Positions 29,701 to 41,700 of a DNA stretch of 45,000 nucleotides are shown here, piece by piece. Source of the DNA: Mesostigma viride (taxonomy: Eukaryota > Streptophyta > Mesostigmatophyceae > Mesostigmatales > Mesostigmataceae); NCBI GenBank assembly GCA_009746045.1, contig RPFO01000079.1, positions 5,472,161 through 5,517,160 of the forward strand, read 5' to 3'. Both the position numbers and the translations under genes were made by a program. Numbering within the stretch: the first letter of the stretch is position 1; each line of letters starts with the position of its first letter. Below the pieces are notes generated by a model. The model saw only the letters and a program-made list of their open reading frames with translations, was not told where the DNA came from and made no database searches.

Positions 29701-32700
29701 CCACTGAGATCGAGCTATGACCACTGCCTGCCAATCACAGCGCAATTGTAAACATACTTAGTTGCAAGTTGCTTTTTCTACTTTTGCTGATGGACCCATT
29801 GTGTGCTGCAGGAGACGCCGCCGATCACGCAGGGTGCCACGGCGCTGCTTGTTGCGTTGGCCGTCCACGGCAGTATGGACGTGGTATGGGAGGCCCGCTT
29901 TTCTGCTGCTGCCATTATTATGGAATGCTCTTGTTTGAGTTCTCGCGGGCCTTGTGTGTGTTTGTACAGGGAAGAGACGATGTAGAGTGCTTGCCATTGA
30001 ATTTGGCGAAGTGTTTGAGTTTCCCGTGTTTGTTCTTGGAATGGCTAACCTGCATGGCTTAAAAACAGATATACCGGTAGGAAGGTATATACCATAAATA
30101 TACCAGTAGGAACAGTTATTAAAGAGGATGTGCCTCTGTGGGCGTTGTCGCACTAGCCCGTAACTGTCCCTTGCCTCGTCTCCCTTTCACTACTTTTCAA
30201 GCTTTTTCCTTATCTTGCCACGCACAGTATGGGCTGCAACACGTGGCTACCCTCTCTGTGTGTGTGTGTGTATTTCCCTAGGCTTCAATCGCGTATGCCT
30301 GGGAAAAGATGGCATTGTTCCGTTGCATCACTCATCCCCTCACTCATTGTTGCCACCTGCCCCGTTGCGTCACTCATCCCCTCACTCATTGCTGCCACCT
30401 GCCCCGCACATGCGCTGCTGCGTGGGGGAGGGATCCACCACCGGCCTGTGCGTGCAGGTCTTGAATACGCTTCTGGAGAATGTTACCAGCAAAGAGGTGC
30501 CTCAGGACTGCATCCTTTCCTGCCTCAAGGCGGTGGCAGAGCGGGATGGTGAGCCTGCTCTGCTTGCGATGGGCGATAAGTCTGTTTGCTACGCAAGGGG
30601 CATTTTTTTTTTTTATACTCATATGCGATGGAAAGGAGCCTTGGGGCTCACAGCGTTACGCATTTTCGCTCTTTGTTTGGCGATGCTAAGTGCACGTGCA
30701 ATGCCACTGCATGTAAGTTGGCTTGTAGCAGCTTCTGTGTATTCCTGCTGTTGCATTTGCCAGTCGCAGGTATAGCTATGCGGTGTGCTGTCCACCAAGC
30801 TGATCAGAGCATGTCCTTGATATATGGTGGCTCGGTTGATAAGAGTGTATATAATTCAACTCAATGAGTGCCCGTTGCGGTGAAGGAGTAGGGGCAACAT
30901 ATGTGATGGATAGAGCAACTAAACTGTTTGACACCAAAGCACTGGATGGTGCTGCGGTTTGAATACAGGATTCAGTAACAGCAAACGCCCCCCAGCTTTG
31001 TCGTCCCGGTTATCGGTCGGATTGCCTTTTGTGGGTGGGCTGTTCTTCCATTATTTTAAGTGTGCTGATTATCTGTAAAGCTGCCGGCCCTTCTACCCGA
31101 CATCCCGGATCCCATGAGGCTTCGAGGTTTAGTATCTTGGTCCCAGGATGACCCATGGGACATGCGTCCTCTGCACATTCTTTCACTCCTTGTCTTCCAT
31201 GGCATATCCAGCCACGCTTTTTGCGCCATGGCTCCACCACGTGCTGCTGCGCGTGGTGCCAGTTCTGGGATTCGTCAAGGCAGACGCGCAGCGCACATGT
31301 GTCGCGGAAGGTGCGGGCCAGCTGCGTTTGGAACGGAAAGGGTGACGTGGCGGGTGGCAATAATTGAAGGCGATGTGCTTTGGGGGTGCCGCCGTGTCAG
31401 CTCTCTCTGGGTGGCGTGCCTTTGTGGGGGGGGACTTTGTTTGCCCCTAGTTTGAGGTCGCATGAGCAAATTGATTCCTGGAGTTTGCATCGTAGCATTT
31501 GACAGCATTACAACAGCATTTGCCACCCAAAGCCTCCGTGGAATGAGGCGTGTTTGGTACTTGTGCTCTACATTATACTGGCCAGGCAACTCATTGTCCG
31601 GAGCTAGTACTGCACATCTGTGGGAACCCCTTGCGGGCAGCACGTGGGAGATGGTGCACTTGATGGATCCTTGTGCTGGACTTTGGGGAGAAATGGAGCG
31701 TCACTGACACAGCAGCTTGTTCAACTATCTCACAGCGAATAGGGCACCCCGTGGACAGCCATCGTGGGGGGGGTTGCCGTGTTCACAGCTGTCTCCCGCA
31801 GTGCCGTAGTGGCCAGGTGGTCACTGATTCCAGTCCATGTGTTGTTTGCGCTACCTTCATATCTAAGAAACAAAACTGGCGCACTGCTGTGGCTGCCAAT
31901 GGCACATGTGGCCATGCCTCAGCCTCAGCGTGATGACACAAAGGTTGAGCCTAGAGTAGGAAGAGGAGGAGGAGCGGATGGCTTTCCCCCCATGTCTCAG
32001 CGTGATGACACAAAGGTTGAGCAGAGAGAAGGAAGAGGAGGAGGAGCTGATGGCTTCCCCCCCAGTCCATTGGGGACAACTCTGTACAGGCCATGGCTAT
32101 CCGGTCATGCTGGTCTCTGTGTGCCAGGGCATGCTCCATGTTGTCTCCTGCACGCGATACGACACTCATGATGGTGGACGCATCATCCATGTTTGCATAC
32201 TTTCTTGAGCGCTCACTTGTAATGGTTTCATACTGCCTGGCTTGCGTGGGAAATATCTCACTTAATCTGGTGGGAAGGGGGGGGGGGGGGGGGCGATGTG
32301 CGGGCTTGTGCTGCCGTGGTGGTGGCTGCAGCAATGTCGAGTTTTGCGCGGTCGTACCGCAAGCATCAGCAAGGGTCTGACCTGGGCATGGAGATGGACG
32401 AGGATATGCGGTATGGCGGCGCCTTGCGCAGTTTGGGCCCTTCTCTTGTTGCCCTGGACAAATCAAGCGGTGCCACGTGATGGATGATTTATCATGCCCA
32501 CGTGGGTTTCATGACGTTGCTCCTGCCAGGCGCGATCTCATGCGGGGCCACACTAGAATGCGAGCGCGGTGCATATACAACGTCGCCATGCCACAAAAGC
32601 GTGCTTGGACCATGAACGAAACGTTTTCAGGCCAACAACTGGACTGGGTTATGACAGCATGCCTGTGAGCAAAGAATACAAATGTCCGTGTGGGCATGGG

Positions 32701-35700
32701 ATATCGCCGGTGATTTAACACTGAAGTTGAGACGGTGTCAGCTCCTCTCATGTGAGCCGTTTGGGATGGTGTGGATGGGGGGGAGGGGGGGGAGGGGGCA
32801 ATGTGGGCTTTTGCCGCGGGCGTGAACTTAGCATGTGTTTCCATGCCTGCACCGTTGTCAGAATTAGTTCATGGGCCTTGATGTGATCGCCCACGCTGAT
32901 GCTTTCGAAAGTATTTCCTAGCCAGGCAATGATTTTTGCCTTCCCAATGAAGTGAGCTGGTGTTTTTCTTGTTGCGCCGGCATTATCTGCATTACCCACT
33001 CAGGTCCCTGCTCAGCAGCACATACGAGCTATTCCTGGACACCTGGGCGCAGAACCCAAAGGTGCGCGGTACTTTTCTCTTCTGCAGCACCTGAGCTGGA
33101 TGAATGGGAGCTAGGCTCATATCGCAGATTGAAGGGTCACCGTGTGTCATCTCTTGTAGAACGTTTGGCATATGTGCAGGTCGATCGTCACAGTATCATG
33201 GACATGTTTGGCTGTTCATCGCCAAAGCAGCCTTTGAAAAACACGGCGTCCGCTGTGTCGGGTTCCAGTAATCTGCATCATGGTCAGAAGGTGCTTGGTT
33301 ATTCGAGAAGCACGGTATGGTATTGTTGTGAAGAGGTTGCACATGTTGGACCTGTCTCTGCCTACGCCATTGCATTTTGTTTCCCCCATCGGTCAAAACA
33401 TTCTGTAGTTTGTGCATCCCTAGGCTGCAAAGCCCACGCAGTAGCACCGGCAACAGCGATGCCACCACGACCTGAGGGTCCCTCGTTTTCCTGGCATGCA
33501 GCATCTGCTGCTTATCAGCAGATCCGCGGAGCTTGACTGGGAGGGTGCTGGCTCAGAGTTGATGAGTTTTCGTGATCTTTGACAGGTGTCCATCACAGAG
33601 CCGCTGTGTTGATTATCCATACGGATGCAGGCCAAGTGTCAGCTTCCTGTGCTGGAGGCCCTCGGACAACTTTCTCTGCTGGTGCCGCCAACGTCACTGG
33701 AGGCGGGGGCGTCCAAGATGGTGCCGTTGCTGCTGCAGTTGTACGTGCCTCTGGAAAAACTGATGTCACACATGCTGTAACCACGAGCTTTGTCTGGCTT
33801 TTTTGCGGTAAACCGCCTTTCTTGTGTGTTGAGAACCACCAGGCATCTTGATGACGCCTGGCTGCGGCATGGTCAGGAGAGAGATTGTTCAGCGCAAGCC
33901 TTGTTGTATCGGATACATCTTACTTGAGACGGATACAGCTTACTTGAGACGGATACAGCTTACTTGTGACGGATACAGCTTACTTGTGACGGATACAGCT
34001 TATTTGTGACGGATACAGCTTACTTGTGACGGATACAGCTTACTTGTGTCGGATACAGCTTACTTGAGACGGATACAGCTTACTTGTATCGGATACAGCT
34101 TACTTGTGACGGATACATCTTATTTGTGACGGATACATCTTATTTGTGACGGATACAGCTTACTTGTGTCGGATACAGCTTACTTGAGACGGATACAGCT
34201 TACTTGTGACGGATACAGCTTACTTGTATCGGATACAGATTACTCGGTGCCTTCCTTCATGGGTGCATCCTTGCTAGCCATGGCAGTCCACATGTTCATG
34301 CAGCTTGCGGGCATGCATAAGATGGGGACTGGAAAAGAACTGTCAGCTCTTGTTGCCTTCCTTTTCCAATTCTTGTACGTAGAGGTTATGTGCCGTGTTC
34401 CCTACGTAACATGGTGGAGAAGCCGTGCTGATTGGTAGAGGAGGAAGAGGGCCACCATCTTCCAAGCAAACTTGCCATTGATGGTGATTTACAGGCGAGT
34501 TGAACAGTAAGCGACGTGAGAAGTCGTTCACCTGGGCATGGGGACGATTTAGCGTAAAGGCATTGGGATCGGTAACTACGTGGGTTGCCTGCGGCCTATC
34601 ATTATATACATGTATCCTTTTTTTGTGTGTATTAATCGCCTTTCTTGGGTGTCACTGATTTTCTTCTATCGTTAAACAGGTACAAGAGGGAAGCACCGTC
34701 CATGCACCTGCACATCTCGCTGGGTCTCTCTGGTTTGCTGGAGGCCGCGGTGATTGCAGCAGCATCCCGGGGCATCCAAGTGGTCGACATGCAGGTTGGT
34801 GCTCTCCCATTCCAGTGGGATGCACATCCTCAGGGCTCAAGCATGCATGTTTCATGGCCGTGGTTTATCGTATCCCCTTGTGGTATTGAGTTTCTGCTTT
34901 TAGGCGATATATATTATGCTTTACGTGCAAATGTCCAAGGCAGCACCACGGGGAAGGTTCGAGGAATCACAGGGCATGCGACCATGTTGGCTGGGGGTCC
35001 CTGCGGGAGTTGCACTGTTTTGTGAGGCATCCTTGGCATCGTGTTCATGTGAGACTTGACTTATGCTGATTGGACAGAGGATAACTCTATTATTCTGGGG
35101 CAAGTGCCCTTTTAACAGCAAATTTTTCCCCTGCGCATCTTTCAGTGCGCACGCATGGAAAGGGGGCGTACACTTGGAGACGAACTTGGCCCAGGAAATA
35201 TGATGAAGGACAAGGAAGGAAGCAGCTGTGCAGAACAAAACGTTTCAAGAAACAGAAGCAAGGGGGGGGATGGGTGTTTCTTGCGGGCTTGTTCAGCGCA
35301 TTCTGTATTTCTTGCAAGAGATTTTGGCTCTGCCACTTGGATAACCTGGTGGGGCAACACCTCGTATTCTTATGTACTTGTGCCGCTCCTAATAAACTGG
35401 CCCTGAACCAGTCCCGTGCTCAGTTGCTGGGCGTCATCCTGCCGCTCGTGGCGGTCATCCCCGTGGAGAGGGCCCCGTCTCCTGGCCAAATGGATGTGGA
35501 GACGGCATTGCTGTCCAAGGTGCGACATGAACTAGGGGGCACACCGCTGCTGTGCATGTTGCTGCGCCTGGTGTATGTCACTGGCTGGTTATGCCAGTTG
35601 CATGAATGCCATATAATACTTTGGCCCTTTGGCCGGCTTCCGCCGGCGTGACCCAGTGACTAGTACTCCTACTCACATTTGCTCCCGTGGGGCTAGCAGT

Positions 35701-38700
35701 TAGAGTCGATCCACTGGTTCATATTGGAGAATTCGGGACACACTTGCACTGCTCTTCGGTAAAGAGCTTTTTCCACAGTTGGGCTATCGCTTGGGATGCC
35801 TTCGGATCAGAGACCCCTATAGCCGCGAAATCATGCAAGAGGTCCTGTGTTCGAATCCAGTATCTTTAATCTTACCAAAACTATTTCACTAGAAGTCGTG
35901 GTACGTCAATGGCGTCACTGACATGTATGAAGCGCCATGAGCATGTGATATGCCTGGGTGGTGGGAATGGGTTATGGCCCACTGGATGAGCAAGGGATGG
36001 GGTCAGCCTGCAATTATGCATGGCCTTAAGTACGCACGACAGTCAGCCAACGCCATGGTGGACAATGCACAGTAAAGTACTGTCACGTATTTGCCTAGCT
36101 GTTCCTATAGAGTGAAAACGTTCGATATTTGGGACACATTGCCCCCGCAGCTAGCGTAGTGGCGTTTTGTTTCTACATGTCGTACGTAATTTTGGCTGTA
36201 AGCCATGTAGGAAGATGTGGGCAGAGCAGGGGCGCAGCTGCTGTGGGCTGGGCCTGCAATTTCACCTAGTAGTATGCTCACCCTAGCATACAGATGGCTC
36301 TGTGGTCATTTTGTAGACAAGCCTGTGTTATTCCACCGTACAGAGCTAGCACACATATTGTAATACTGTGGATGTTTTGTGGTTATGCATACAAAACAAA
36401 AGCAAGAACAAAAGGGTACCCCCTTTAACGTTTGACTTCACGAGCTGTGCCTGCTCCAGACGCAGCCTGTCCATATCATTTTTTTTCTGATCTCTCGTAG
36501 TAACGGTGGACAGTGCTTCTGCGTCGGTGGTGTACCTTGTGGGATGCTGACATTCATAAGGGCATTGATGGCTTCATCTGGTTCAATGGCAGAACCACAA
36601 TGAACTGCTGCGCTGCTTCGAGCTGCTGACTGAAGTCCGTGCCACCGAGGTCATCGCCTTCCTGGTGGAGGTGTGTGTGTGGCCGTGCTATGTTTTTACC
36701 GGTACCTTAGTAATGCCGCCGAAGTTGACTGTTGAAAAAAGCCTGATTGATTCTCCTGTTGATATCGAGTTCATGCGGGGGACTAAGAAACTGGTGCTAC
36801 TAGTTTGTTTATTGCCAGGTTTATGTAATCCTTTTACTCCGTTGTTGCTTAGTGAGGCGGTGCCTTCCAATGTTGTTCGTTGCTGGGTGCCACTGTAGCG
36901 GTTTTGGGGGGAACTGTCAATGAGCCGTGCTTGGTTCCACCATGGATAAGCGTCGTCCTTGTTCGCAGTCGGCTGGTGCGTGTCACCCACCATGCTTGTC
37001 ACAATAGAACCCTATCTATCCTATCAGGCTCTCGCGTTTTTTGACAGTATCATGATAAAATATGCTGTGTGGCATCCCAGGGTGGCCCTGCTGGCCCACT
37101 ACATGCAATTGAGGCAAACACATGATGGCCTTGGTAGCAGGAGATTCCTATTGGTCGATGAGCAATATTGTGATGCATTTATGTTGGCGATAGTGCTGGT
37201 GAGGCACGGACAGCGAGTTGCCGTAACATGATGACCTTGTTGACGTTGCATGTTCGCCAAGCATATTTTGTGTGTAGCATCCAAGCAGCACATAGCAGTG
37301 TTTGTTCAGGCACTTGTCGCTGTATCTGTATCTGGCTTCCTCGTGGCGAGATACTACGATTGACACGGCAATCCATCTATGCTGTGTGGTTGCATTGCCT
37401 GTCATGCGGCGTCATGCTGCGTGCGTTCCACAACCCATGTGGACCTAGCTCAGAAACTGGACGCCGCCAGCAGTGATTCAACACGCCTGGGAGTGTACAC
37501 CGTGTTGAAGCACCTCATCCCACGGCAAGTGGACGAGAGGCCAAGTTTACTTGCACAAGGATATGAACCGATATTTATGCCTGGAAGAGCATTGGCCAGG
37601 GGGCTTTTTAGGGGGGGGGGCGTTGATAGGGTCTGTCATTGCTGAGGTGACTTCCTTGAACATGCGATGTACTAAATTTTCCGGAAAATTAGAGACAATG
37701 CTTCATGTTTAGGTTCGTCAAGTCCAGTGAGCCATGTACTATGTGAGGATGCATAGACCTTGTGCAGGGGTATGGCAAGCACATAGGGGTCGCAACCCCT
37801 GGTGGGCTTGGGGGCTGGTGTCTCTTCAAGGTACTTGCAGGAGTGGGAGCGGAAAACGACACTTCCAGTTCAAAGCGATGGGTCACCTAGTAGGAACCCG
37901 GGTTGTGATATGCGATGAGCAATCTTTTGCAGTCTTATGTGGCGGATTAGCTCGGGGGAAATGGTAGTTAACTAGCCTTGGTGGTTGTCTTTTTTCATCC
38001 CAAATCTGTGGCTTTTGCCGGGGTTATACGACTTGTATTTACCTCAAGACACATTTGTTGCATCGAATGGGCGATGATGGAATCGTGTAATTTCAGTGGC
38101 TACATTTGACCATGGTTAAACCCCTGCAAAAGTTTTGCTCACTATTCGCCATGCTCGTCTGTTTTTTTGCTGGATGTGCCAACAGGTTCTCGCTTGAGAA
38201 TGCGCAGGAAAGCATCGCGGAGGCGATGCAAGCGCAATGCCTGGTGGAGACGGAGCTGGCGCTTCGCAAGGCCATCGTGCAGGTACGCTTTGGTTTGCAA
38301 TGCCATCGTGCAGGTTGGTGTTGGTTTGCAACGCCATCATGCATGTTGGTGTTGGTTTGTGAGGATTTGATTTGGAAAGTGTTGGGCGCCACAACTCCTG
38401 AAAATGGTTCGCTGCAATAGGGATGTATCCACGTAGACATTATGTTGGCGGTGCCATCTGCTTTGGTCATAAACGGTGACATGGATTTGATAGCCATCTT
38501 GCCTGGGAACTGTTTGTCATCATGGTCGTGCGAGACAAATCTCCTGCCTAGTGGTAGTGTATAGCGCGGATCGCATGGATAGCCTCCTCATGCGAGATAA
38601 ACTCCAGCAATAGACTCTACCATGAATAGCATGTACAACCTTCTCCCACGGCCGTGATCTGTGCACACAGTCACCAGCAAGGTCCAGACTGCGATGTATA

Positions 38701-41700
38701 CCTTTGATTGCCCCGCCATCATTCGATGGACTGAGTTTAATGATGGCTGGCAAGTCGTTCCAATGTTCCATGGTGTATACCATTTGGTTCTTACCGCGTA
38801 TGGGAGCAAGGGTTGCCACCTACTAGGCATGCGCTTGGCCTCATTTGTTGGGCTTTCCACCACCACACATCCCCCCCTGACCAGGTGATTGCGTGCATCG
38901 GAACCCACGGGTACCTGGCCCGTGCCCCTGAGGGTCGCATTCTGGTCGACTTCCTGCTGTGGCAGAGCGCGATCACCGAGGAGGAGATGGCCAAGTGGCG
39001 CGCTGGTGTCCATTCGATAATCCCGCTGGGCTTCAGCAAGGTGAAGGTGAGATGGGAGCCCTTTTCCCTAGTGGATGATTAATTTCATCCTGGATGTTCT
39101 CATAGTAGTATTACGTACTGCGATTCTATTCTCCGTATACTGGGTGGCTCTTCCCAAGATGGACAGCGGATGCACCACAATGCGTCAATGCAGGCCTCGT
39201 AGATAGTTGTGATCACCTTTGGTCTAGTTCGCAAGTCTTCCCAGTGCCGGTTTGTGGATGGAAAGAGGCACAGGTAAGGGTAGGGGATGCGGCCATGCTA
39301 ACGTGGTGGTGTGCGGACTGTCTGGTATTGGGCCTCCCTGTTTTGTTGACCCAGTTTTTTGTGCTTTGGTATTGCTTATCCTGTCGTCTCCGTCCCCATC
39401 CATGGGCCAACAGCATTCCTTGGAGTCGACCGTCTCCCCCGAAGAGCTGCATCTTATCAGCGACAACGTGTTGCAGATGATGGCAGCCACCGTGCCCGAG
39501 GCCGAGGTATGTCCTTGGCGGATGTCTGTGCTGCTAGTCAATAATGTCAATTTTATGCTACATGTGACGGCGTCTACTGCCCCCTCGGCGCATGCGCGTA
39601 TATGGTCCAGGCCATACGACAATCCCTTAAGTGCCGGCGTCGACTATGGATGAGGAAGAGGGCTTCTAAAACAAGCAAGCATGGGGGGACATGCCAGTAA
39701 ATGGCTGCCATGCTATAGACTTGCATGCGCCGATCATTATGTGACTGTCTTGGATTATCATTGGTCCATTTTTTGTTTGATCAATACCACGGAGGGGAGC
39801 GAAGGACATGGGCTGTCTTGGTTTTATTGTCGTATGCACTATCATGCACGTCTTTCTGATGCTGGTGTTGAATTATCAGATAGATAGGTGTTGTGCTACC
39901 TGTGCTATTAATCTTGCTTTGAGGTAGCAATCTTGGTTTGAGGTAGGCTTCCATTCAGCCTTGCTTGATCCTTTCTTAATTTCCCTAGCCTCCCCACATC
40001 CTTGCCTGCAGGTATTGTACTAGCTTATCTGTAGCATATTTCACTGAGTTTGGTGTGTGTGCTAGCGCTTTGGGCAGACTTTCTTTTTCGCTTAACGGGC
40101 TACTACTATGATTTTACTACTACAACACTTTCTTTACTTTTTGCTGGCACTGCCCATGATGACCCTGTTGGTAGATCGGCATGATCCTGCCCTGTATGGC
40201 ATCCTCTTTGGTGTCGAGGTTGTACAATATATACACGCAACCGCTGCTGCGCCTCTGCCATTGCCTGATTATATTTAGACTCTGCCGCATCTGTGTTTTG
40301 GTTATCAAGTATAGACGATTTTTTAAAAAACATTCTTTCCTGGCCTGCAGTGCCGTGATGCCAACTGGGTTCGCCCATGTGCCTTGTGTGCCTGCATGGT
40401 GATGTCCTCATTCGCTTGCAGCCGCTTCTGTGGCCGTACCTGTTCAAGGCCTTCATGGCAGCGGACGGCGCAGGGTGCATGTCAACGGTGAGCGCAGGAC
40501 CCGAGTGGTTGCCTTTCCATGTGATCTACTGCGTGACCTACTGCGTGACCTGCTGCGCGACCTACTGCGTGACCTACTGCGTGACCTACTGCGTGACCTA
40601 CTGCGTGACCTACTGCGTGACCTACTGCGTGACCTACTGCGTGACCTACTGCGTGACCTACTGCGTGACCTACTGCGTGACCTACTGCGTGACCTACTGC
40701 GTGACCTACTGCGTGACCTACTGCGTGACCTACTGCGTGACCTACTGCGTGACCTACTGCGTGACCTACTGCGTGACCTGCTGCGCGACCTACTGCGTGA
40801 CCTACTGCGTGACCTACTGCGTGACCTACTGCGTGACCTACTGCGTGACCTACTGCGTGACCTACTGTGTGACACACTGCGTGACCTACTGGGGGACCTA
40901 CTGCGTGACCTACTGCGCGACCTTCTGCGTGATCTACTGCGTGACCTACAAATTCGTTGTTCTGGCAGTGTGACCTAGGTGGCTAGTGTTGGTGACTAAG
41001 CAGCAAGCACGTCTACAGCTGAGGAGCCGGCAAGCACAAAAGCACCCAGTCTTAGGTTGGATGCGCTTTCTTTTTCAAAAGAGTTTAGGGGCGTGGGGGG
41101 AGAAAGTTTGTATAGGGGACCAGAGGTGCTTTGGGCTAATGATGCAGAAAGCTGCGTCGGTGGTCAACCACTATGGTGACTAACGCATGTGTATGATTCA
41201 GTGTATAGGTACGTGACATGTTTGCCATTCAGCACCGTGAGGAAGCTGCTGCTGCCATCCGCTCACGCTTAAGTTCACTAGCTTGTTTTGTCTGGCTAGC
41301 TTTGTTGATCACTTCCTCCTGTTTGCTGAGTTGTTTGCCGTCTTTCTGGTTGGCTTGGGCTGGCTGGCTGCCATGCCCAGGTCGCCAAGTGCCTTGCGGA
41401 GATCGCCGCAAATAAGAAACGGAGGAGCGCAGGCCTGAGTTTGGACTGTGAGGAATCCAAGTCTCTACCATGCGAGGTGCCCAAGCCTCAGGTAAGAACA
41501 TGAACCATCGCTGGGGCATGCCACCTGAACATTTTCGGTGAAAAAACGTTGAAATGTAAGTGACTATTTTTTGACCACCTACGGGGTCAGTTTGCGTGGG
41601 CGCAACAGATTGAAGGCCGTAGGGTGACTTGGCTCGGGGCGAAAGCAAACATGTAAGTCTTTCCCAAATTGAGCTACTCTATGCACCTATATGCAGCGCT

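Noticed and set aside
29209-29745. Minus-strand frames with SINQHQPAST repeats
   Set aside because: The 10-bp minisatellite read in three phases; it lies in an intron of the plus-strand gene.
31764-32171. Plus-strand frame with repeated QRDDTKVEQR and GRGGGADGFPP
   Set aside because: A two-copy repeat of about 70 bp in an MROH1-like intron. No match to the family at this position.
33911-34245. CRISPR-like regular 20-bp repeats
   Set aside because: Units follow each other directly with no spacers, and the array is in a eukaryotic intron. It is a minisatellite.
40453-40877. Minus-strand RS-dipeptide and GHAV repeat frames
   Set aside because: Reverse reading of the 12-bp array. An SR-like protein is unlikely, as there is no other domain.
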